The position numbers were made by a program, and so were the translations under genes. Positions 52,225-58,694 of a stretch of 58,694 nt of DNA are shown here, one piece after another. Origin of the DNA: Actinomycetota bacterium (lineage in GTDB: Bacteria > Actinomycetota > Humimicrobiia > Hakubellales > JAMDDV01); the NCBI GenBank assembly GCA_023488455.1, contig JAMDDV010000032.1:1-58694 (forward strand), written 5' to 3'. Numbering within the stretch: the first letter of the stretch is position 1; each line of letters opens with the position of its first letter. The notes below the pieces were generated by a model. The model had not been told where the DNA came from. It saw only the letters and a program-made list of their open reading frames with translations, and did no database searches.

Positions 52225-52284
52225 GGTGGGGAGCAAGTGGTGCGATAATGACTCAGTGAGTGGTAGCTCCACCATCTCCCCACC
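52225..52284 (+). terminator. Long imperfect hairpin after the EthD-like gene
   Basis: GGTGGGGAG pairs with CTCCCCACC, and the inner A-TGGTG with CACCA-T extends it with small bulges. It starts 17 bases after the stop. No T tract follows, so it may stop transcription weakly or protect the mRNA end. Confidence 0.45.
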
Positions 52285-52756
52285 TCGAGAGAGAGGATCG
52301 TGATCTTTTCGGGGAAGACACCGTGAAAGAAGGCCGCAAGGAGCTTTCGAAACGGCCGGTAATTCTAAAGTTGCTTCCATGAGGTTAGTGGTGGACTTGT
52401 GATCAACAGCCTGCCAGCGTCATAAATTACCTGACCTGTTCTCATGTGAAGGAGGGCCAATTGGCTTCAACAGGGAGTTGTATCGTGATAGCCGGAGGCA
52501 TACTCTTACCGATGATTGCCCACATGGTGTTGGCGATGTGGCTATTGCTTTAGCCAAAGAAGGCAGTGGTGTCAATCAACAGATGCTCTGATGCATACCC
52601 AGTGTAGAAGTATCTTCCTGTTAACCGATATAATAATTTAGATAATTGAACTGCCATCGGTTGGTCGGTATGATTTGTAACCAAGCGAGGAGTTAATTTT
52701 CTTAAATTTTCGATCTTTTAGATTTGGTTTTTAAGTTAAAGGAGGGAAGTCTGGTC
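52285..52756. other. Intergenic stretch without firm gene
   Basis: The only hint of coding is a TTG-started 30-residue hydrophobic frame (52461-52553) behind AAGGAGGG. In a second frame the same DNA reads PHGVGDVAIALAKEG, which looks like a fragment of an enzyme C-terminus, so this is more likely a gene remnant. Confidence 0.35.
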
Positions 52757-53512
52757 ATGAAAAAGATTCGCGTTTTGCTAGCTGGTGAGTCTTGGGTAAC
52801 CAACAGTACACACTTCAAGGGGTGGGACTTTTTTTCTAGCACTGTCTATGAAACAGGAGTTGAATACCTGAAGAAGGCATTAGTGGATGCAGGTTTCGAT
52901 TTTATTCATATGCCAAGTCACATCGCTGCGCAGGAATTTCCTTCCACTAAAGAAGAATTAAGTAATTACGATGTTGTCTTCTTGAGTGACATTGGTGCAA
53001 ATACGTTATTACTCCATCCAGATACATGGAATCACGGCAAGTCAACACCAAACCGTCTCCAACTGCTCAAGGAGTGGGTTGGTGAAGAAGGTGGACTGGC
53101 CATGTGTGGAGGCTATTACTCCTATGCCGGAATTTACGGGGCGGCTAAGTACTACCGGAGCCCGATCGAGGAAGCGCTGCCTGTCAACATACATACTTTT
53201 GATGACCGAGTGGAGACCCCAGAAGGTGCGGTTCCAGAGGCTGTGGATTCAAACCATCCAATCCTTGAGGGATTACCCAAGACCTGGCCCTTATTGCTTG
53301 GCTTTAATGAGATTGTATTGAAACCGGAAGCTCAACTCCTTGCCAGAGTGAGAGAGTATACTTTATTGGCTGTGCAGGCTTTTGGTAAGGGGCGGACACT
53401 CTCTTGGGCGTCGGACATTGGGCCTCATTGGTGCCCCGAGCCATTTTCCACTTGGGAGGGTTACGCTCGATTGTGGGTACAATCCGTGGAATGGCTGGCT
53501 GGACAGCGATAA
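52757..53512 (+). CDS. ThuA/GATase1-like (PF07090-type) protein
   Basis: 251 residues from ATG 52757, with AAAGGAGGGAAG upstream. Seen: a class-I-amidotransferase-like fold, VLLAGESWVTNSTHFKGWD, GGLAMCGGYYSYAG with a nucleophile-elbow-like Cys, and SWASDIGPHWCP near the end. Family members lack a proven reaction and occur with carbohydrate genes. Here it is the last gene of the catabolic island. What follows until 53774 carries no supported gene. Confidence 0.78.
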   Translation: MKKIRVLLAGESWVTNSTHFKGWDFFSSTVYETGVEYLKKALVDAGFDFIHMPSHIAAQEFPSTKEELSNYDVVFLSDIGANTLLLHPDTWNHGKSTPNRLQLLKEWVGEEGGLAMCGGYYSYAGIYGAAKYYRSPIEEALPVNIHTFDDRVETPEGAVPEAVDSNHPILEGLPKTWPLLLGFNEIVLKPEAQLLARVREYTLLAVQAFGKGRTLSWASDIGPHWCPEPFSTWEGYARLWVQSVEWLAGQR

Positions 53513-53774
53513 TCTTCTTTATTTGATGGCTAAACGGATAGAGTATTTGGCGAGCAGTTTTCAAGCCTGCCAAGAATGTGGTAAGGCAAAATCTGGGCCG
53601 TTACGCTATTATGATATCAACGAATCGATTTCAATGATATTTTCAATGATGCACCTACAGAAAAGGCTGTCAAGCATTAAGCAGTCTCTATACCATATAC
53701 ATACGTAAAAATCTGCTAAATAATTATCCATATTCTGCATCCGACGAAGGGTCTCACCAAATAGCAGACCAAAA

Positions 53775-54814
53775 GCAAAGGCAATAAGCATGAAGGCAGA
53801 TGTTCTGATAATGGATGAACCTACATCTTCTCTTACGTTTACAGAGACCGATAAGCTTTTTGATAACCTGTGTGAGATGAAAAAGGATGGCGCCACCGTC
53901 ATATACATTTCCCATCGTCTTGAGGAGGTCTTTGAAATAGCAGACAGGATTTCTGTCCTTAGGGATGGAAGGTATGTGGGAACTTGGGAAAGAGATAAGG
54001 TTGAGATAAATGATGTGGTGCGGCCGGTGGTTGGCAGAGAAATTTCAAGGATGCTATTGTACGAGAAAGAAATCAGTGCAACCTCCGATGGTGTGGCCTT
54101 AGAGGTTAGAAACCTTTCTAGGGTAGTTTTTTTAAAGACGTCAGTTTTGGGCTTTATAAAGGTGAGATACTGGGCATCTATGGTCTGCAGGGAGCGGGTA
54201 GAACAGAGCTGGCGGAGACCATATTTGGTCTTGCAAGAGCTGAAAAGGGAGAAGTTTATATATTTGGCGAAAAGGTGAATATATTAAGTCCGGATGAAGC
54301 TATAAAACATGGCCTGGCGATGGTTCCCGAGGACAGAAGAAGAACAGGTCTTCTTATTAGCATGGATGTCAAGGACAACATTGGTGTTGTCAAAATTCCC
54401 GAAGCTACAAATTTTGGCATAGTCATAAACTCAAAGCTTGTGGATGTTGCCGAGAAATTTGTAAGCAAGCTCGATATAAAAGTGTCAAGCGTTTTTCAGC
54501 TGGTGAGGAACTTAAGTGGTGGCAATCAGCAAAAAGTAATTATTTCAAGGTGGCTTGCTATTAGCCCGAAGATTCTTATAGTGGACGAAATTACCAGGGG
54601 AATTGATGTTGGTGCTAAGTCCGAAATCTATCGAATCTTGCAAAATTTGCGAAAAGAAGGGATTTCAATTTTGTTTATTTCCTCCGAGCTTCCGGAGATC
54701 TTAGGTGAGTGTGATAGGATCATTGTAATGTGCCAGGGTGAGATTACAGGAGGGCTTCTGAGAGAAGAAGCTACTGAAGAAAAGGTTCTCTCACTTGCTA
54801 TGAGATTATTATGA
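53775..54814 (+). pseudogene. rbsA: Broken ribose-type ABC transporter ATPase (rbsA)
   Basis: Homology begins abruptly at AKAISMKADVLIMDEPT (Walker B of the first ATPase domain), so the first Walker A and about 150 residues are missing. The frame shifts at a run of seven T (54127-54133), after which the second ATPase domain continues in another frame with GLQGAGRTELAE (Walker A), LSGGNQQK and VDEITRGID. Both changes make a complete RbsA impossible, although the T-run shift alone could be a sequencing error. No rbsC or rbsB follows. Confidence 0.85.
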
Positions 54815-54907
54815 TAACAAAAACCAATATTATACTTTCACCAGGTCATTTTACCCCTCTTTTTTGATTTTTATCTGAATTTTACGTAATTCGAGCAAAT
54901 TATATTA

Positions 54908-54936
54908 TTGACTTAATAAGTAAAGTTTTGTATTAT
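54908..54936 (+). promoter_or_regulatory. Promoter of veg
   Basis: TTGACT (54908-54913), 17-base spacer, TATTAT (54931-54936) in strongly AT-rich DNA, 30 bases before the start codon. Looks strong, as veg promoters are in Bacillus. Confidence 0.65.
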
Positions 54937-54965
54937 AATAACTTAAAATTTGAAGGGGGATCTTG

Positions 54966-55262
54966 ATGTCGGTTTCCGATGGTCCGCACCTGGAAATTAT
55001 TGATAGGATCAAAAAAGATCTAACTGATCTTGTTGGTAAGGAGATGAAACTTAGGGCTAACAAGGGCCGTAAGGTTATAATAGAGCGTATTGGCACTATC
55101 AAGGAGATCTATCCGAACTTGTTCGTAATGCTGGTTAAAGAGGATGGACAAAGGTATAGCAGAGTATCCTACAGCTATGTCGATCTCCTGACGAGAACTG
55201 TGGAGCTTACGAATAATAGCACGAACGAGAATATTCTTCCGTGGCTTACTAAATATAGTTAA
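54966..55262 (+). CDS. veg: Veg family protein
   Basis: 98 residues from ATG 54966 behind AAGGGGGA. Seen: EIIDRIKKDLTDLVGKEM, LRANKGRKVIIERIGTIKEIYPNLFVM and SYSYVDLLTRTVEL, the Veg (DUF1021) core. In Bacillus, Veg influences biofilm gene expression, but its biochemical role is unclear. The gene precedes ispE as in Bacillus. An intrinsic terminator follows. Confidence 0.93.
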   Translation: MSVSDGPHLEIIDRIKKDLTDLVGKEMKLRANKGRKVIIERIGTIKEIYPNLFVMLVKEDGQRYSRVSYSYVDLLTRTVELTNNSTNENILPWLTKYS

Positions 55263-55277
55263 TACGACTAATCGCTG

Positions 55278-55316
55278 AAAGCATATTCTTGAGTTAATCG
55301 AGGTATGCTTTTTTTT
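55278..55316 (+). terminator. Intrinsic terminator after veg
   Basis: AAAGCATA pairs with TATGCTTT, followed by a run of T. The loop is 18 bases and contains weak extra pairing. Confidence 0.8.
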
Positions 55317-55353
55317 ATTGCCCTGGTTTTTTAAAGGTAGTAACATAGTTAGC

Positions 55354-56238
55354 ATGAAAATTTTGGCAAGTGCGTACGCCAAGATTAACCTTTTTCTTGA
55401 CGTTCTGAGCAAGCGCCCCGATGGCTATCATGACATCCAGTCAATAATGCAGAGCATCAGCCTGTGCGATTTGCTGCTGTTCGAGAAACACCAGGGCGGC
55501 GTGGAAGTTTCTTCAAACTGGGATGGGATGCCTGGAGAAAGCGAAAATCTGGTGTCCAGATCAGTTGAGCTGCTCAGAAAGCTCTATCCTGAAAAGATAG
55601 ACTGCGGAGTTGTCGTTCATATTACAAAAAATATACCAATAGCTGCAGGTTTAGCAGGTGGTAGTGCTGACGCGGCAGCCTCAATCCGGGCGATAAATTT
55701 ACTATTTGGTCTTGGCCTTAGTATGGATGAGATGATGGACGTAGGTAAAGATATTGGATCGGACGTCCCATTCTGTCTGATAGGGGGTACTGCTATGGCA
55801 GAGGGGCGTGGTGATCTCCTTACTCCGCTTAAGCCCATCAAGGGAGTCTGGGTTGTAACTGCCACGATTGACGATCAGATTTCCACGCGTGAAATCTATT
55901 CCGAGTTTGATAAAAGTGGTCAGCGGGCGGAGATCAACATCAAAAGTTTCTGGTCTGAGCTCGATGCGAGCAAGGATGGCGAAGCACTGGTGAATATGGA
56001 AAATGTCTTTGAACCTATAGCTACGCGAAGATATCCTCAGATCGCTGGCCTGAAAGCTGCAGCGCTTGAGTCCGGAGCGTTTGCGGCGGCTATGTCGGGC
56101 AGTGGGCCAGCTGTTTTCTGTGTCTGTCATAGTTTAAAGGATGCGCAAAGGGTGTATAATAGATTTTCAACTTTTACCAACGGTGTTTATATTGCCAGGA
56201 CGATGGACAGAGGCACGGATATACAGGTTTTAAGCTGA
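55354..56238 (+). CDS. ispE: 4-diphosphocytidyl-2-C-methyl-D-erythritol kinase
   Basis: 294 residues from ATG 55354; a TTG at 55318 lies in the veg terminator and is rejected. Seen: SAYAKINLFLDV, the GHMP-kinase motif PIAAGLAGGSADAAA, DVPFCLIGGTAMAEGRG and SGSGPAVF. Acts in the MEP isoprenoid pathway. The following nucleotidyltransferase starts one base after its stop. Confidence 0.95.
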   Translation: MKILASAYAKINLFLDVLSKRPDGYHDIQSIMQSISLCDLLLFEKHQGGVEVSSNWDGMPGESENLVSRSVELLRKLYPEKIDCGVVVHITKNIPIAAGLAGGSADAAASIRAINLLFGLGLSMDEMMDVGKDIGSDVPFCLIGGTAMAEGRGDLLTPLKPIKGVWVVTATIDDQISTREIYSEFDKSGQRAEINIKSFWSELDASKDGEALVNMENVFEPIATRRYPQIAGLKAAALESGAFAAAMSGSGPAVFCVCHSLKDAQRVYNRFSTFTNGVYIARTMDRGTDIQVLS

Positions 56239-56239
56239 T

Positions 56240-57028
56240 ATGAAAGTAGATGCATTAATACTTGCTGGGAAGAGCAACATCAGGGAGGTCGAGGACATCA
56301 GGGCTGAGGACAAACCCCGCTTCCCGATCAACGGTAAGCCAATGTATGAATATGTGATTGATGCGGCAAGAAATTCCAAACTTATAAATAGAATAATCGT
56401 AACGGTCCCAGTCGCTACCGATTGTTCAAGCTTCGAACATAAAGTAGATAAGGTTTTATTTACCGATCAGCCGGTTGTTAATAACATTCTGATGGGAGTG
56501 GAATATCTTTTGGACTCAGAATTTTTACTGGTCTTATCTTCCGATTTGCCTTTGCTAACCTCTGAAGCTATCGATGCATTTATAATGGAATGCGAGAAAG
56601 AGGGGGATTTCGACCTGTATTATCCAGTTCACAAAATGGAAGATGTTCTGGATAGATATCCCACGACAAAGCGAACCTATGCCAAGATAGCAGAGGGAAA
56701 GTTTACGGGCAGCAACGCTGCATTATTCAAGCCGTTCATTTTAAAGAACAATGTGAAGCTGTTTAAGAGAATATTCGACCAGCGGAAAAATCCGATCGGC
56801 ATGGCACGCGTAATTGGGATAAATTGCATGATAAAAGCCCTGAGGGGCACTCTTTCGATTGAGCTTCTCGAGGAGAGGATTGGCAAGCTGATCGGTGGCA
56901 GGGGAAAGGCAATAATCAGCAAGCAGATTGAGATGGGGATAGACGTTGATAAGAAAGAGGATCTTGAGCTGGTCGAGTCAATCTTGAGCGGCAATAAAGA
57001 TAAGATAGCAGCAAACGCCCGCTTTTAA
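56240..57028 (+). CDS. Nucleotidyltransferase family (MobA-like fold) protein
   Basis: 262 residues. Seen: LILAGKSN at the N-terminus, a reduced form of the usual LAGGxGxRM loop, FPINGKPMYEYVID, and LSSDLPLLTSEAID with metal-binding Asp residues. The glycine-poor loop suggests altered or weak nucleotide binding. Linked to ispE in the same operon, it may supply an activated sugar or cofactor nucleotide, but the substrate is not known. IspD itself is not recognised. Confidence 0.8.
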   Translation: MKVDALILAGKSNIREVEDIRAEDKPRFPINGKPMYEYVIDAARNSKLINRIIVTVPVATDCSSFEHKVDKVLFTDQPVVNNILMGVEYLLDSEFLLVLSSDLPLLTSEAIDAFIMECEKEGDFDLYYPVHKMEDVLDRYPTTKRTYAKIAEGKFTGSNAALFKPFILKNNVKLFKRIFDQRKNPIGMARVIGINCMIKALRGTLSIELLEERIGKLIGGRGKAIISKQIEMGIDVDKKEDLELVESILSGNKDKIAANARF

Positions 57029-57128
57029 ACACCAGCTTTTTTAACACCCTAAAGTCAGCATATAAACGCTTTTGCCAAAATATCTTCTCTATTTTATACT
57101 AATCAGACTGCTTTTCCGTATTAAACGA

Positions 57129-57203
57129 TGGGGAGTGGCCAAGCGGTAAGGCACGGGACTTTGGATCCCGTATTCGGAGGTTCGAATCCTCCCTCCCCAG
57201 CCA
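57129..57203 (+). tRNA. tRNA-Gln (TTG)
   Basis: Acceptor TGGGGAG/CTCCCCA, anticodon loop CTTTGGA, discriminator G and encoded CCA. Confidence 0.97.
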
Positions 57204-57411
57204 AACTAAGCTTTGAAAACATAGACCGACTTCCCTAAAAATTCAAAACAACTCTATTTTTAAAATTATCATAAAAGGTTAATGTTAAGGATTGCATCGA
57301 TTTCTAATAGTTAAGAGTAATCCTCATTTATTGTAATTAAAGGTATGTTTTAATAAAATTACATTGTTATTTGTAATCTGTAAAAATAATAATTTTTTAA
57401 AGGGTAGAGGC

Positions 57412-58065
57412 ATGAAGAAAATAATTTTGAAATCCGTGTTAATATTTTTACTATTTATTTTTATTTTATCATTCTTTTTGGGGTGTAAGACTATCTCTAA
57501 AACTGTCTTGGAATCAGAGCTGATGGATGCCACTTCAGATATATCAAAAAAGGAGAATCAACAATCTCAATCTCAGGAATCAGAGGCTGCTAAAACCGAT
57601 TCAAGTGAGACTGCTACTTTACAATCGGATGATACAACTTCAGCAACAGAAACTGCAGGAATTCTCGATAAAAGTAAATTCTTGACAGTTGCTGATGTGG
57701 AAAAAGTATCAGGAGAAACTGGTATAAAACTTATAGATTATAATCCGAGTATTGGTGCAGGTGGTGATCTGAATTTTGCAAAATCTGACGGTACAATGTT
57801 TCTTCTTGCACAAGTTCAGGAAAAATCCTTTATATGGGATGAATGGAAAAAACAGGAAGGATTTTTCAATGAAGCAGTGCCTGGTGTTGGAGATGAAGCA
57901 TATAACGGTCCAAAGGGGACAGGTGCAAAATATGTACTCTTCTTTTATAAAGGTGATCTTGCTTTTTCACTTTCAAGCTTTTTTAATCTAAGTGAAGGTG
58001 GCAAACCTTATTTTACACAGGACCAGCTTATAGAACTTGCAAAAATAATGCTTTCAAGGCAATAG
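57412..58065 (+). CDS. Hypothetical lipoprotein
   Basis: 217 residues from ATG 57412 behind AAAGGGTAGAGG. Seen: signal peptide and lipobox FFLGC with lipidated C25, then a Gln/Ser/Thr-rich linker to about residue 85, then a globular part starting ILDKSKFLTVADVEKVSGETG. Similar short domains occur in secreted proteins of several Gram-positive lineages; I cannot name it. It stands alone after tRNA-Gln. Confidence 0.8.
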   Translation: MKKIILKSVLIFLLFIFILSFFLGCKTISKTVLESELMDATSDISKKENQQSQSQESEAAKTDSSETATLQSDDTTSATETAGILDKSKFLTVADVEKVSGETGIKLIDYNPSIGAGGDLNFAKSDGTMFLLAQVQEKSFIWDEWKKQEGFFNEAVPGVGDEAYNGPKGTGAKYVLFFYKGDLAFSLSSFFNLSEGGKPYFTQDQLIELAKIMLSRQ

Positions 58066-58180
58066 CTAAAGGTATGAAATTAATATCTAAGGGTATTCCA
58101 TTATCAGCCAGAAAATATTCAGAATTTTATTAATAGGTGGACCTTAAAAATGAATATTTTATTGAACCTTCTAACTTAGA

Positions 58181-58420
58181 TTGAGGTATGTGATCATAAA
58201 TAAGACTATCAGAAAGAATAACCAGGCAATACGCTGGATAGCCCGCATACTTGGCACCATTTTCGCAGCGTATTTGTTTATGACAAATGTTGCAGGTTTT
58301 ATTATTAATTTCGGTAACCTCATGGCTTCGGATCTTATTGCGGCTTATGGTTCTATTGTATTTATTGTAATATTTGTTGCTGGTGTAGTTGTAGCCTGGT
58401 TTAGGGAAAAAATTGGGTAA
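58181..58420 (+). CDS. Small two-segment membrane protein
   Basis: 79 residues from TTG 58181 (GTG 58190 gives 76 and has GAGGT directly before it). Seen: IRWIARILGTIFAAYLF and a second membrane segment IVFIVIFVAGVVVAWF. RWIAR-type starts are common in short putative membrane proteins of unknown function. The gene overlaps the start of a worn YdeI-like remnant. Confidence 0.6.
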   Translation: MRYVIINKTIRKNNQAIRWIARILGTIFAAYLFMTNVAGFIINFGNLMASDLIAAYGSIVFIVIFVAGVVVAWFREKIG

Positions 58421-58565
58421 AAATGAGGGAGACATTATATCGGTAGAAATTGAAAGAGATGAGGAAGAAAGGAAATTAGAGGTACCCGAAGATTTTAGGC
58501 AAACACTAGATAAGAATCCGTCAGCTAAAGATAATTTGAATAATAATCTAAGGGTTAGCGGTTAA
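58419..58565 (+). pseudogene. Fragment of a DUF1905/YdeI-like protein
   Basis: In this frame NEGDIISVEIERDEEER and VPEDFRQTLDKNPSAKDN match the end of a DUF1905 domain and the start of the YdeI/OmpD-associated region. No start codon or the rest of either domain is present, and the frame closes in a TAA soon after. A remnant of a once larger gene. Confidence 0.6.
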
Positions 58566-58585
58566 ACTTCACGGGGTGGAGGCCT

Positions 58586-58693
58586 CTATATTTTGCGCCA
58601 AAGCCAGATTTCTTTTTCCTTAAAAATAATAATCCACCAAGGTAACCAAAATGCCCAGGGGAAAATCCACCAGACCCAAACCCAGGGTTGCCA
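58586..58693 (-). CDS. Partial membrane protein entering from the right edge
   Basis: The last 35 residues of a leftward frame open to the window edge, very rich in Trp (WVWVWW, FWLPWWIIIF) and ending KEKEIWLWRKI. One hydrophobic segment is visible. Too short to name; it could also be a chance frame. Confidence 0.4.
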   Translation of the reverse strand, partial: WQPWVWVWWIFPWAFWLPWWIIIFKEKEIWLWRKI

Positions 58694-58694
58694 C

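Larger units (their letters stand above)
45852..53774. mobile_element. Probable acquired catabolic island splitting a ribose operon
   Basis: A block of carbohydrate- and lactone-type genes lies between broken rbsD and broken rbsA. Hand counts of 60-base samples give about 57% GC at 48721 and 63% at 50701 against 43% at 45301 just before the block. No integrase, transposase or flanking repeat is visible, so the transfer mechanism is unknown. The right part (52.7-53.5 kb) looks less GC-rich and may be a separate arrival. Confidence 0.6.

Noticed and set aside
53382..53908. Open frames on both strands around 53.6 kb
   Set aside because: They overlap the ThuA-like gene end or the rbsA remnant antisense and show no family features.
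1..58694. CRISPR array, insertion sequence or prophage
   Set aside because: No regularly spaced repeats, transposase, integrase or phage structural gene was found on either strand.

Overview
The window reads as a chromosomal segment of an anaerobic, low-to-moderate GC bacterium from the Bacillota/Actinomycetota side of the tree. Hints are the metG-tatD-rsmA ... veg-ispE gene order (the Bacillus subtilis order), frequent TTG starts behind good Shine-Dalgarno sites, a heterodisulfide reductase (Hdr) electron-bifurcation module, Mycobacterium-like sulfur-carrier cysteine synthesis and CCA-encoded tRNAs. I see no rRNA, CRISPR array, transposase or integrase. The species cannot be named from sequence reading alone.

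Layout. 0-3.3 kb: end of a site-2-protease/CBS membrane protein, a divergent uracil-DNA-glycosylase-like protein, a ribulose-phosphate epimerase and a Cof-type HAD phosphatase. 3.4-8.8 kb: hdrC-hdrB-hdrA-mvhD behind a sigma70-type promoter; HdrA carries a complete GltD/NfnB-like NAD(P)H-flavin module inserted in its middle. 8.9-15.7 kb: MtnX-like phosphatase, SAF-domain dehydrogenase, lipoamide dehydrogenase, a small zinc-ribbon protein, lipB, a secreted M23 peptidase/lipase fusion and a DUF2085 membrane protein. 15.8-19.7 kb: four tRNAs (Lys, Glu, Val, Asp), a nucleotidyltransferase gene pair, phosphomannomutase, tRNA-Phe and an HD-GYP sensor.

19.8-35.6 kb is a long, tightly packed run that joins assimilatory sulfate reduction (cysH, sat, a PiT-type permease, a siroheme sulfite reductase fused to TusA), ubiquitin-like sulfur-carrier chemistry (JAMM protease, a ThiS domain fused to cysteine synthase, a free MoaD-like carrier, an E1-like activating enzyme), a threonine synthase, tetrapyrrole synthesis towards siroheme (hemA, hemC, cobA-hemD, hemB, hemL) and an Rrf2 regulator. 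Together these genes could take sulfate to protein-bound thiocarboxylate sulfur and then to cysteine, and supply most of the siroheme pathway. This is the strongest candidate for an unusual system here.

35.7-42.2 kb: iron-sulfur flavoprotein, ilvC, nadE, rsmI (no canonical start codon), metG, tatD, rsmA. 42.2-54.9 kb interrupts the expected rsmA-veg-ispE neighbourhood. It holds a decayed mazEF pair, intact hicBA, a LacI-regulated ribose operon (lacI, rbsK, broken rbsD ... broken rbsA) and, between the two broken ribose genes, an approximately 8 kb GC-richer island. The island encodes a sugar-type ABC importer (binding protein and two permeases, no ATPase), an MBL lactonase, a UroD-family protein, an EthD/HapK-like protein and a ThuA-like amidotransferase-fold protein. 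54.9-58.7 kb: veg, ispE, a nucleotidyltransferase, tRNA-Gln, a lipoprotein, a small membrane protein and gene remnants at the right edge.
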